Below are positions 51,188 through 60,465 of a stretch of 64,000 nt of DNA, in pieces. A program made the position numbers and the translations under genes. Below the pieces are notes generated by a model, which saw only the letters and a list, made by a program, of their open reading frames with translations, was not told the origin of the DNA and searched no databases. Origin of the DNA: Microbispora catharanthi (GTDB taxonomy: Bacteria; Actinomycetota; Actinomycetes; Streptosporangiales; Streptosporangiaceae); contig NZ_VDMA02000002.1 in NCBI RefSeq assembly GCF_006334915.2, forward strand, positions 124,001 through 188,000, given 5' to 3'. How positions within the stretch are numbered: the first letter of the stretch is position 1; each line of letters opens with the position of its first letter.

Positions 51188-51508
51188 ATGATCCTACGGG
51201 GGATCCGCAACGGCGTCCTGACCCTGTCCGCGGCGGCGCTGCTGACCGCAGCCGCCGCCGCTCAGGCCGGCGCCGCGTCCGCCGCCCCGGCGTCCGTGAG
51301 CGCCGCGAGCTGCGCACGCGTCAACCACTCGTCCGGCTACGTCACCCAGACGGTGAAGGTGACCAACAACTGCGGCTACACCGTCTCCTTCTCCGTCCGG
51401 CGCGTGGGGCCCGACAGCCCCTGCTACATCGTCCGCCCTGGTCACTACCGGACGTACAAGTGGGGCAACGGGCTGAACTACCAGGGCATCAGGTGGAACT
51501 GCTCCTGA
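51188..51508 (+). CDS. Secreted tendamistat-like four-cysteine protein
   Basis: 106 aa with a signal peptide (ILRGIRNGVLTLSAAALLTA, cleavage near AGAASA) and a mature domain of about 65 residues with four Cys. Spacing (20, 17, 26) and the segment CGYTVSFSVRRVGPDSPCYIVRPG resemble the Streptomyces alpha-amylase inhibitor tendamistat (CAQTVTVKVVYEDDTEGLCYAVAPG; spacing 16, 18, 28), implying two disulfides in a beta-sandwich. The inhibitory Trp-Arg-Tyr triplet is not visible, so amylase inhibition is doubtful. Strong AAAGGAAGG site before ATG 51188. Confidence 0.6.
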   Translation: MILRGIRNGVLTLSAAALLTAAAAAQAGAASAAPASVSAASCARVNHSSGYVTQTVKVTNNCGYTVSFSVRRVGPDSPCYIVRPGHYRTYKWGNGLNYQGIRWNCS

Positions 51509-51518
51509 GGTTCGCTTC

Positions 51519-51546
51519 GCGGACGCCCGCCTGAGCGGGCGTCCGC
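51519..51546. terminator. Terminator after the tendamistat-like gene
   Basis: Arms GCGGACGCCCGC and GCGGGCGTCCGC form a perfect 12-bp stem with a 4-nt loop between convergent genes. Confidence 0.88.
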
Positions 51547-51554
51547 CCAGGACG

Positions 51555-52454
51555 TCAGCGCCCCGCGGGAGCGAGGGCTTCGAGTGCCTCTTCCGCCCGG
51601 CGCATGGAGTCGCGGGGGTCGGCCTCGGGGTTGCCGATCTCCGGGTCGAAGTTGAGGTCGTGGAAGACCTCGGTCACGCCCTTGGCCTCGAGCGCCTCGA
51701 CGTCCCGCCGGATCTTGTCGTACGACCCGGTCAGCGGGCCCTCCTCGGACGGGCGGACGCGGGTGACGCCGCGGACGACGAACCGCAGCGCGCCGGGGTC
51801 GCGGCCCGCCCTCCGGGCCGCCTCCTTCACGATGGCGATCTGCTGGTCGATCGTGTCCAGGTCGGCGCGGCTGGAGCTGATCCAGCCGTCGGCGATCCGC
51901 CCGGCCCGCTCCAGCGCCACCCGGGCCGTGCCGCCGAGCATCACCGGCGGCGGCGTGGCCGGCTTGGGGTCCTGGTGCGAGCGCGGCACCTCGTAGAACT
52001 CGCCCTTGTGCTCGACGACGTCCTCGGTCCACAGCCGCCGCAGCAGGCCGACGTACTCCTCGCCGCGCCTGCCCCGCCGCTCCATCGGCACGCCCGACGC
52101 CGCGAACTCCTCGGGCAGCCAGCCGAGCCCCAGGCCCACGTCGAGCCGGCCGCCGGACACCTCCTGCAGGGAGGCGAGCTGCTTGGCCATCAGGACCGGG
52201 GAGACGAAGGGCAGGTTGAGCACGGCCACGCCGAGCCGTACCCGCTCCGTGACGCCCGCCAGGTAGGCGAGCGCGACGACGGGGTCGTGCACGCTCCGGT
52301 AGACCGGCCCCATCGGGTTGCCGACCGGATAGAGCAGGCGCTGGAACGTCCACACCCCGTGGTAGCCGAGTTCGTCCGCGCGGCGCGCGATCCGCCTCAT
52401 GTTCTCCGGCGTCGCCCACGAGCCCGACACCGGCACGGAAAACCCAATCCTCAT
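51555..52454 (-). CDS. F420/FMN luciferase-like oxidoreductase
   Basis: 299 aa LLM protein: IGFSVPVSGSWATPENMRRIARRADELGYHGVWTFQR, RLGVAVLNLPFVSPVLMAKQLASLQEVSGGRLDVGLGLGW and PPPVMLGGTARVALERAGRIADGWI. The layout matches the F420-dependent group common in actinobacteria, which reduce or oxidise small organic substrates with F420 or flavin. Single gene, divergent from the kinase at 52477. Confidence 0.86.
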   Translation of the reverse strand: MRIGFSVPVSGSWATPENMRRIARRADELGYHGVWTFQRLLYPVGNPMGPVYRSVHDPVVALAYLAGVTERVRLGVAVLNLPFVSPVLMAKQLASLQEVSGGRLDVGLGLGWLPEEFAASGVPMERRGRRGEEYVGLLRRLWTEDVVEHKGEFYEVPRSHQDPKPATPPPVMLGGTARVALERAGRIADGWISSSRADLDTIDQQIAIVKEAARRAGRDPGALRFVVRGVTRVRPSEEGPLTGSYDKIRRDVEALEAKGVTEVFHDLNFDPEIGNPEADPRDSMRRAEEALEALAPAGR

Positions 52455-52476
52455 AAGGGCACTTTAGGGTGTCCCC

Positions 52477-53322
52477 GTGATCGAGGAACTGGCGCGGCTG
52501 GCGCGCCGCGACGGGCCGGTGACGGTGCTCAAGCAGACCCGCGTGCTCGTGGTCCGGGCCGGCGACGTCGTCGTCAAGGCGCACCCCCCGGACACCGACG
52601 AACGCGCCCTGCGTGCCCGCCTCGACGCCGCCGGGAACCTGCCCGGCGTCATGCTGGCCCCTCTCGGCCTCGAACGGCTGGACGGCAGGCTCGTCACGAT
52701 CTGGCCCGCCGGCGACGCGCTGACCATCGCCGACGTCGACGCGGGGACCACCCCGTGGGAGGAGGGCGGCCGGCTGCTCGCCCTGCTGCACTCCCGGCCG
52801 GCACCCCCGGAGCTGCCGCCAGCCGGGGGACCGTCACGGCTGCCCAGGGCCATGGCCGAGCTGGCGGCGGCCGGTGTCCCGGACCCGGTCGCCGCGCCCA
52901 TCCGGGCGGCGTACGCGACGCTGCCGCCGGTGCGTGCGGGCGGCGCGCTGACGCACGGCGACTGGCACCTCGGCCAGATCGTCCGCCACGACGGCGTGTG
53001 GCTGCTGATCGACCCCGACGACCTGGGCGCGGGCGACCCCGCGTGGGACCTGGCCCGCCCGGCCGCGTGGTACGCCGCCGGCCTGCTCGACCCGCGGGAC
53101 TGGGAGCGCTTCCTGACCGCCTACCTCGCGGCGGGCGGGACCGCCGTCTCCGCGGACGACCCGTGGCGGGAACTCGACGCGCCGGCCCGGGCGTTGACCG
53201 TCCAACTGGCCGCGACGGCGGTGGCCACGGCGGCGCGAGCGGGGGAACCGCCCGACGACGCCGCCGAGGCCCTGGTGTCCGCCTGTGGGAGGATCGTCGC
53301 GGCCACGGAGGCCGAGACCTGA
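52477..53322 (+). CDS. APH-fold phosphotransferase with HGDWHLGQ loop
   Basis: 281 aa kinase-fold protein. The catalytic loop HGDWHLGQ has Gln where the Brenner motif has Asn, a variant also seen in maltokinase-type enzymes. The metal-binding segment is LLIDPDDLGAGDPAWDLARP. A probable small-molecule kinase of unknown substrate, unlinked to trehalose genes here. 22 bp from the divergent LLM gene. Confidence 0.75.
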   Translation: MIEELARLARRDGPVTVLKQTRVLVVRAGDVVVKAHPPDTDERALRARLDAAGNLPGVMLAPLGLERLDGRLVTIWPAGDALTIADVDAGTTPWEEGGRLLALLHSRPAPPELPPAGGPSRLPRAMAELAAAGVPDPVAAPIRAAYATLPPVRAGGALTHGDWHLGQIVRHDGVWLLIDPDDLGAGDPAWDLARPAAWYAAGLLDPRDWERFLTAYLAAGGTAVSADDPWRELDAPARALTVQLAATAVATAARAGEPPDDAAEALVSACGRIVAATEAET

Positions 53323-53341
53323 CCGAGGGAGAGTTCGTCAC

Positions 53342-53596
53342 ATGGAGTGCCCCAAGTGCCGTGGACGGATGCGGACGTTCGACCGCAACGGGGTCCACAT
53401 CGAGCAGTGCGACAACTGCCGGGGGATCTTCCTTGACTACGGCGAGCTGGAGACGCTGACCCGCATGGAGTCGCAGTGGGCCCAGCACCAGTACGCTCCG
53501 CCGCCGCCGGCGCACGGAGGGCCCGCCTGGGGCGGTCACCACGGCGGCCACCACCGTGGGCACAACAGCTGGATCGGCATGCTGTTCTCCAGCTGA
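53342..53596 (+). CDS. TFIIB-type zinc-ribbon small protein
   Basis: 84 aa. CPKCRGRM and CDNCRGIFLDYGELETL form the four-Cys zf-TFIIB ribbon; the tail is Pro/Gly/His-rich (PPPPAHGGPAWGGHHGGHHR), which could bind metal. GAGGGAGAG lies 8 nt before the ATG. It follows the kinase gene by 19 bp. The role of this domain family is not known. Confidence 0.87.
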   Translation: MECPKCRGRMRTFDRNGVHIEQCDNCRGIFLDYGELETLTRMESQWAQHQYAPPPPAHGGPAWGGHHGGHHRGHNSWIGMLFSS

Positions 53597-53617
53597 CCCC
53601 CGCACGAAGGCTTCGAA

Positions 53618-53653
53618 CGGAGGCCGCGGCCCGGATCCGGGCCGCGGCCTCCG
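53618..53653. terminator. 36-bp perfect palindromic terminator
   Basis: Each arm is 18 bp, starting CGGAGGCCGCGGCCCGGA and mirrored exactly around GGATCC. As RNA it makes an uninterrupted GC stem between convergent genes. Confidence 0.88.
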
Positions 53654-53662
53654 CGTGTCCGG

Positions 53663-54628
53663 TCATCCCGGGAACGCGTCCGGGTCCACCTCGCTCGTGG
53701 TGGCGTTCCCGCCGAACACGGCGTCGAGGGTGAGCGTCCAGTCGCTCCACCTCACGCTGTACCCGGCGTAGACGGTCTGGAATTTCAGCGCGTCGTCGAA
53801 CTTGGAGAAGCCGCAGTTCCTGGTGAAGGCACGGGTGCCCCTGTCGTAGTCCACGCCGGTGGTGAAGTAGACGCGGTAGGTGCCGTCCTTGATGTTCGCG
53901 ACCTTCGCGGTCGACCGCTTGCGCACGTAGAAGCTGACCGCCTTGCGCCCTCCGCGCACGAGGGTCACGACGCCGTCCTGCGTGCCGCCGTTCTTCACGG
54001 TCAGGCTGCCCCGGCCGCCGCGGATCGCCGAGAGCAGCGTCGCGCCGTTGCCGAGGCGGCGGGCGCGCCGGGCCGGCGGCTTGATCTGGACCACCGGGTA
54101 GTCTCCGGCCTTCGCGAGGTCGCCCGCGGAAGCCCTGAAGTCTTTGAACTCGCCCGACCGGCCGAGCCCGGCCAGCACGGCCGGCCCGCTGCACAGGACG
54201 TGCGACGTCACGTCCTCGTCCAGCGCGCCGAGCCTGCCGTTCAGGCCGCGCAGCGCCGCGACGTAGTCGGCGTGCTCGGGGGCGACCTCCGCGGGAGGCC
54301 GCAGGCCGCCGAGCCGCTCCAGCGCGGACTCCAGGGCGCTTTCCGCCCGGTCGATGCGCTGGTGGAGCGACCGGAAGGTCCGCGCTTTGGCGATGGCGGC
54401 GAGCGCCGTGCGGGCCGGGCGGCCGGCGGCGTCGAGGGCGCTCCGGTACGCCTCCGGCGTCAACGCCGGCGGGCCGGAGGCGGTGGCGGACGGCGCCGCC
54501 TCCTCGCCGGAGGCGGCCTTTCCCGATCCGCCGGGCGATCCCGTGCAGGCCGCGAGCGTGACGGACGCGGCCAGCACGGCGACGGCGCCGGCCGGGACGG
54601 TACGTGAGAAGGTCCGGGGGGAGATCAC
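53663..54628 (-). CDS. Lipoprotein of unknown function
   Basis: About 321 aa. A signal peptide ends in lipobox LAAC (TVPAGAVAVLAASVTLAACTG). A helical region (EAYRSALDAAGRPARTALAAIAKAR, RIDRAESALESALERLGGL) is followed by a beta-rich C-terminal domain (GRGSLTVKNGGTQDGVVTLVRGG, KVANIKDGTYRVYFTTGVDYDRGTRAFTRNCGFSKF). That domain resembles those in many actinomycete surface proteins without known role. GTG 54628 fits a leaderless message from the promoter at 54636-54664. A longer frame from GTG 54667 would overlap the promoter. Confidence 0.7.
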   Translation of the reverse strand: MISPRTFSRTVPAGAVAVLAASVTLAACTGSPGGSGKAASGEEAAPSATASGPPALTPEAYRSALDAAGRPARTALAAIAKARTFRSLHQRIDRAESALESALERLGGLRPPAEVAPEHADYVAALRGLNGRLGALDEDVTSHVLCSGPAVLAGLGRSGEFKDFRASAGDLAKAGDYPVVQIKPPARRARRLGNGATLLSAIRGGRGSLTVKNGGTQDGVVTLVRGGRKAVSFYVRKRSTAKVANIKDGTYRVYFTTGVDYDRGTRAFTRNCGFSKFDDALKFQTVYAGYSVRWSDWTLTLDAVFGGNATTSEVDPDAFPG

Positions 54629-54635
54629 GCGAAAC

Positions 54636-54664
54636 ACTGTCAGCCGGTGAGCGGACGCTGTCAA
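54636..54664 (-). promoter_or_regulatory. Promoter of the lipoprotein gene
   Basis: On the minus strand TTGACA (54664-54659), a 17-bp spacer and GACAGT (54641-54636) place the start about at the GTG 54628, implying a leaderless mRNA. The -35 is a perfect consensus match; the -10 is poor. Confidence 0.45.
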
Positions 54665-54671
54665 CACGAGT

Positions 54672-56255
<1,584 letters not shown>

Positions 56256-56304
56256 AAGGCGGCTCCGGGTATCCCCAAGGGCGGAATGGTGAACAAACCG
56301 TGGA

Positions 56305-56398
56305 GACACCGCGGGCACGGGCCGCGAGGCGAGGGTCTGCCTGAGGTCGCTGCGCCGGACCACCGATGGCGGCCGTGGGCGCGGTGTCGAGACCTCAG
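56305..56398 (-). promoter_or_regulatory. Mutually exclusive hairpins in the ABC-F leader
   Basis: Stem A: GACACCGCG (56305-56313) with CGCGGTGTC (56380-56388), extended by CACGG (56316-56320) with CCGTG (56373-56377). Stem B: CTGAGGTC (56341-56348) with GACCTCAG (56391-56398). The right arm of A lies inside B's loop and the left arm of B inside A's loop, so the two stems cannot both form as ordinary nested hairpins. They end 50 nt before the start codon. The rest of 56399-56600 shows nothing clear. Confidence 0.5.
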
Positions 56399-56600
56399 AG
56401 CTCCAAGTGACCCTCCAGGGTGCGGCGGCAGGACGTCCGTCACCATAACCGGGACGTAGAAGGGGACGCCATCGAATTAATCGGCCGGGCGCCGGGCCGA
56501 CACCCGGCGTCCTCCTTGCCGGCGAGGGCGGGCCGTAGTCTCACCCGTCCCTGAAGGTGACAAAAGACCTACCCCGCTCCACCGGTTCGGGACCTTGTCG

Positions 56601-56640
56601 GTAAGGTGAACCTGCCCTAAGTTAGGTTAGGCTTACCGAC
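56601..56640. promoter_or_regulatory. Tandem IdeR/DtxR iron boxes at efeU
   Basis: TTAGGTTAGGCTTACCGAC at 56622-56640 closely matches the IdeR/DmdR consensus TTAGGTTAGSCTAACCTAA. TAAGGTGAACCTGCCCTAA at 56602-56620 is a weaker second site. They lie 15-55 bp before efeU and should repress the operon when ferrous iron is plentiful. Confidence 0.8.
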
Positions 56641-56655
56641 CGTCCGGAGGACGAT

Positions 56656-57498
56656 GTGTTCGCGAGTTACCTCATCGGCCTTCGTGAGGGCCTTGAGGCC
56701 ACTCTTGTGGTCTCCATCCTGGTGGCCTTCCTCGTCAAGAGCGACCGCCGCGAGCGGCTGCCCATGGTCTGGGCCGGCGTCGGCGTGGCCGTCCTCCTCT
56801 CCGTCGGGTTCGGCGCGCTGCTGACCTTCACCGCGGCCCACCTCGCCACGCAGCAGCAGGAGATGTTCGACGCCGTGACATCCCTGGCGGCGACCGTCTT
56901 CGTCACCTTCATGGTCTTCTGGATGCGCACGGCGGCCCGCAAGATGTCGGGCGAGTTGCGGGAGAAGATGGGCGCGGCCCTGGAACTCGGGGCCACCGCC
57001 GTGGTCGTGGTGGCGTTCCTGGCCGTCGCCCGCGAGGGACTGGAGACCGCGCTGCTGTGGTTCGCCGCCGTCCAGGGCGCGACCAGCAGCGCGAGCCCGC
57101 TGATCGGCATCACGCTCGGGTTGCTCACCGCCGTCGCGCTGGGCTGGGGGCTCTACCGCAGCGCCCTGCGGATCAACCTCACGAAGTTCTTCACCTGGAC
57201 GGGCCTGCTCCTGGTCCTGGTCGCCGCCGGGATCTTCAAGTACGGCGTGCACGACCTGCAGGAGTCGGGACTGGTGCCCGGCCTGAACACCCACGCCTTC
57301 GACATCAGCGGGGTGCTCGACCCCAGCGCCTGGTACTCGACGCTGCTGAGCGGGATGTTCAACATCACCCCGCAGCCCAGCGTGCTGGAGGCCGTCGCCT
57401 GGCTCGTCTACCTGGTTCCCGTCCTCATCCTGTTCCTGCGGCCCGCGGCCAAGACGCCGGCGAGCCCCGCCTCCAAGTCTCCCCAGCCCGCTTCCTGA
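56656..57498 (+). CDS. efeU: Iron permease EfeU (FTR1 family)
   Basis: 280 aa with seven membrane helices. Both iron-coordinating REGLE motifs are present (LIGLREGLEATLV and AVAREGLETALLW). It moves ferrous/ferric iron across the membrane together with EfeO and EfeB. GTG at 56656 with GGAGG upstream. First gene of efeUOB, under IdeR-type boxes. Confidence 0.93.
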   Translation: MFASYLIGLREGLEATLVVSILVAFLVKSDRRERLPMVWAGVGVAVLLSVGFGALLTFTAAHLATQQQEMFDAVTSLAATVFVTFMVFWMRTAARKMSGELREKMGAALELGATAVVVVAFLAVAREGLETALLWFAAVQGATSSASPLIGITLGLLTAVALGWGLYRSALRINLTKFFTWTGLLLVLVAAGIFKYGVHDLQESGLVPGLNTHAFDISGVLDPSAWYSTLLSGMFNITPQPSVLEAVAWLVYLVPVLILFLRPAAKTPASPASKSPQPAS

Positions 57499-57513
57499 CC
57501 GGAGTCCACCGAA

Positions 57514-58650
57514 ATGCGCACCCCCATCGTCCTGGCCGCCGCCGCGCTGACCCTCGCCGGTCTCACCGCATGCTCGTCCACGGGCTCCGGCACCACGACC
57601 GAGGCGACCGCGGCCGGCGACGGGAAGATCACCGTGGCCGCCACCGACACCGAGTGCAAGGTGGCGAAGTCCGACCTGGCCGCCGGCACCTCGACCTTCT
57701 CGATCACCAACAACGGCTCGAAGGTCACCGAGTTCTACGTGTACGCGACGGGCGACCGGGTCATGGGCGAGGTCGAGAACATCGTGCCCGGCCTGACCCG
57801 CGAGGTCGTGGTGGAACTTCCGGCGGGCGTGTACGAGACCGCCTGCAAGCCCGGGATGACCGGCAAGGGCATCCGCGGCCCCCTCAAGGTCAGCGGCGAG
57901 CACAAGCCGCTGACCGGCGACGCCAAGCTCGCCGAGGCCGTGGCCAGCTACAAGCGCTACATCAAGAGCCAATCCGACACGCTGCTCGACAAGACCAAGG
58001 AGTTCACCGAGGCCGTCAAGGCCGGCGACGTGGCCAAGGCCAAGGAGCTCTACCCGGTCGCCCGCACCTACTGGGAGCGGATCGAGCCGGTCGCCGAGGT
58101 CTTCGGCGATCTCGACCCGGCCATCGACGCGCGGGAGAACGACGTGCCCGACGGCGAGGAGTGGACCGGCTTCCACCGCATCGAGAAGGACCTGTGGGTC
58201 AAGAAGGACGTCGGCGGCGACGGCCCGATCGCCGACAAGCTGATGACCGACGTGAACACGATCGTGACGAAGGCCGCGACGGTCGACCTGTCCCCCGTGC
58301 AGCTCGCCAACGGCGCCAAGGGGCTGCTCGACGAGGTCGCCACCGGCAAGATCACCGGCGAGGAGGACCGCTACTCGCACACGGACCTGTGGGACTTCGA
58401 CGCCAACCTGCAGGGCTCGAAGGCCGCCGTCCAGGCGCTGCGCCCGGTGCTGGAGGAGCGCGACGCCGAGCTGGTGAAGACGCTCGACGCGAAGTTCGCC
58501 GACGCCGAGAACGCGCTCGCCGCCCACCGCAGCGGCGACGGCTGGAAGCTGCACACGGACCTGTCCAAGGACGACCTCAGGGCGCTGTCCGACGCGATCA
58601 ACGCCCTGGCCGAGCCGATCAGCAAGGTAGCCTCGGTGGTGGCCCGGTGA
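57514..58650 (+). CDS. efeO: EfeO iron-binding lipoprotein (cupredoxin plus M75 domain)
   Basis: 378 aa. Lipobox LTAC, then a cupredoxin-like domain (ITVAATDTECKVAKSDLAAGTSTFSITNNG, EFYVYATGD) and a helical imelysin/M75 domain with HRIEKD (the HxxE metal site). It binds iron outside the membrane and delivers it to EfeU. The stop overlaps the efeB start (GTGA). Confidence 0.92.
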   Translation: MRTPIVLAAAALTLAGLTACSSTGSGTTTEATAAGDGKITVAATDTECKVAKSDLAAGTSTFSITNNGSKVTEFYVYATGDRVMGEVENIVPGLTREVVVELPAGVYETACKPGMTGKGIRGPLKVSGEHKPLTGDAKLAEAVASYKRYIKSQSDTLLDKTKEFTEAVKAGDVAKAKELYPVARTYWERIEPVAEVFGDLDPAIDARENDVPDGEEWTGFHRIEKDLWVKKDVGGDGPIADKLMTDVNTIVTKAATVDLSPVQLANGAKGLLDEVATGKITGEEDRYSHTDLWDFDANLQGSKAAVQALRPVLEERDAELVKTLDAKFADAENALAAHRSGDGWKLHTDLSKDDLRALSDAINALAEPISKVASVVAR

Positions 58651-59915
58651 CCCGGAAAAGCACAGTGAGCAAGGGGATCAGCCGCAGGCGGCTGTTCGGC
58701 CTCGGCGCGGCGAGCGTGGCCGCCGTCGGGGCGGGCGCCGTCGTCACCCGGTCGTTCGCGGAGGAGCCGGTCGCCCACGCGGCCTCGGCCTCCGACCCCG
58801 TGTCCTTCTACGGCCCGCACCAGGCGGGCGTCACCACTCCCGCCCAGGACCGGCTGCACTTCGTGGCGTTCGACGTGATCACGAAGAACAAGGCCGACCT
58901 GGTGGAGCTGCTCCAGGAGTGGACCGCCGCCGCGGCCCGGATGACCCAGGGCAAGGACGCCGGCACGTTCGGCGCCGTGGGCGGGGCGCCCGAGGCGCCG
59001 CCGGACGACACCGGCGAGGCGCTCGGCCTGCCGGCCTCCGGCCTGACGCTGACCGTCGGCTTCGGCCCGTCGCTGTTCGACGAGCGGTTCGGCCTCGGCG
59101 ACCGCAGGCCGCCCGCGCTGGCCGACCTGCCCGCCTTTCCCGGCGAGGACCTGCAGCCCGAGATCTCCGGCGGGGACATCTGCGTGCAGGCGTGCGCGCA
59201 CGACCCGCAGGTGGCGGTGCACGCCATCCGCAACCTCGCCAGGATCGGCTTCGGCAAGGTCTCCGTCCGCTACTCGCAGCTCGGGTTCGGGCGCACCTCG
59301 TCCACCTCGCGGGCGCAGGCGACGCCGCGCAATCTCATGGGCTTCAAGGACGGCACCAACAACCTCAAGCTCGAAGACACCGCCATGCTGCGCGACCACC
59401 TGTGGGCCGCGCCCGGCGACGGCCCGGCCTGGATGGACGGCGGCACCTACCTGGTCACCCGCAAGATCCGGATGCACATCGAGACCTGGGACCGCGCCCC
59501 GCTGGCCGAGCAGGAGGCCATCTTCGGCCGCGACAAGGGCAAGGGCGCGCCGCTCACCGGGCACGGGGAGTTCGACGCGCCGGACTTCGCCAAGAAGGGC
59601 CCGGACGGCACGCCCGTGATCGCCGGCAACGCGCACGTACGGCTCGCGCACCCCGACGCCCACGGCGGCGCGCGGCTGCTGCGGCGCGGTTACAACTTCG
59701 TGGACGGATCCGACGGCCTCGGGCGGCTCGACGCCGGCCTGTTCTTCATGGCCTACCAGCGCGACCCCCGCAAGCAGTTCGTCCCCATCCAGCGGATGCT
59801 GTCCCAGAAGGACGCGCTGAACGAGTACATCAAGCACGTCTCCAGCGGCCTGTTCGCCTGCCCGCCCGGAGTGACCGACGGCGGCGACTACTGGGGCCGC
59901 ACGCTGTTCGCCTGA
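58647..59915 (+). CDS. efeB: EfeB deferrochelatase/DyP-type haem peroxidase
   Basis: 422 aa, exported by Tat (ISRRRLFGLGAAS). The DyP hallmark GxxDG is present as MGFKDGTNN with catalytic Asp, the proximal haem His in HPDAHGGARLLRRGYNF, and distal Arg later. It oxidises ferrous iron or extracts iron from haem for EfeUO. GTG start overlaps efeO. Confidence 0.93.
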   Translation: MTRKSTVSKGISRRRLFGLGAASVAAVGAGAVVTRSFAEEPVAHAASASDPVSFYGPHQAGVTTPAQDRLHFVAFDVITKNKADLVELLQEWTAAAARMTQGKDAGTFGAVGGAPEAPPDDTGEALGLPASGLTLTVGFGPSLFDERFGLGDRRPPALADLPAFPGEDLQPEISGGDICVQACAHDPQVAVHAIRNLARIGFGKVSVRYSQLGFGRTSSTSRAQATPRNLMGFKDGTNNLKLEDTAMLRDHLWAAPGDGPAWMDGGTYLVTRKIRMHIETWDRAPLAEQEAIFGRDKGKGAPLTGHGEFDAPDFAKKGPDGTPVIAGNAHVRLAHPDAHGGARLLRRGYNFVDGSDGLGRLDAGLFFMAYQRDPRKQFVPIQRMLSQKDALNEYIKHVSSGLFACPPGVTDGGDYWGRTLFA

Positions 59916-59936
59916 CATCTCCGCCGCCCCCGCGAG

Positions 59937-59961
59937 AACCGGGATGTGTATAGTCCCGGTT
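59937..59961. promoter_or_regulatory. Operator/-10 of the Rrf2 gene
   Basis: AACCGGGA-N9-TCCCGGTT is a perfect 8-bp inverted repeat. The spacer contains TATAGT (59949-59954), a strong -10 placed 7 bp before the ATG at 59962, so the message is probably leaderless. A repressor here would cover the promoter completely. Confidence 0.75.
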
Positions 59962-60438
59962 ATGCGGATGGGCGAGGGCGTCGAGTGGGGGCTGCACTGC
60001 TGCGTGACGCTGGGCTGGCTCGACGACCAGGCCCCCGTGTCGATCCGCCGGCTGGCCGCCTGGTTCGACCTGCCGCAGGAGTACCTGAAGAAGCGGCTGC
60101 AGCCACTGGCCCGCGCCGGGATCCTCACCTCCACTCCCGGCGTCCGGGGCGGCTGGTCGCTCGCCCGCCCACCCGATCGGATCACGGTGATGGACGTCGT
60201 CACCGCCGTGGAGGGGCCGCTCGAAGCGTTCCGCTGCACGGAGATCCGCAAGCGCGGAGCGAGCGGGCGTGACGCCGGTGCCGAGTTCGACCGGCCCTGC
60301 GGCATCTCCAGCCTCATGCGCCAGGCCGAGCTGGCGTGGCGGCGCGAACTGGCCGGCCGTACGATCGCCGACCTGATGGAGCAGGCCCCCGCGGGCGCGG
60401 CGCGCACCCGCCGCAACTACGGCCGCATGACCGACTGA
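59962..60438 (+). CDS. Rrf2-family transcriptional regulator
   Basis: 158 aa. The HTH is VEWGLHCCVTLGWL, SIRRLAAWFDLPQEYLKKRLQPLARAGILTSTPGVRGGWSLARPP, with the Rrf2 Pro/Gly wing. Cys13, Cys14, Cys92 and Cys113 are present; the tight three-Cys cluster of IscR/NsrR is incomplete (Cys92 then 21 residues to Cys113), so an Fe-S cofactor is uncertain. It sits on its own palindromic promoter and precedes an MFS gene by 27 bp, a likely target. Confidence 0.87.
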   Translation: MRMGEGVEWGLHCCVTLGWLDDQAPVSIRRLAAWFDLPQEYLKKRLQPLARAGILTSTPGVRGGWSLARPPDRITVMDVVTAVEGPLEAFRCTEIRKRGASGRDAGAEFDRPCGISSLMRQAELAWRRELAGRTIADLMEQAPAGAARTRRNYGRMTD

Positions 60439-60465
60439 TCCCCACCTTGGCAACGGAGCATTCTC

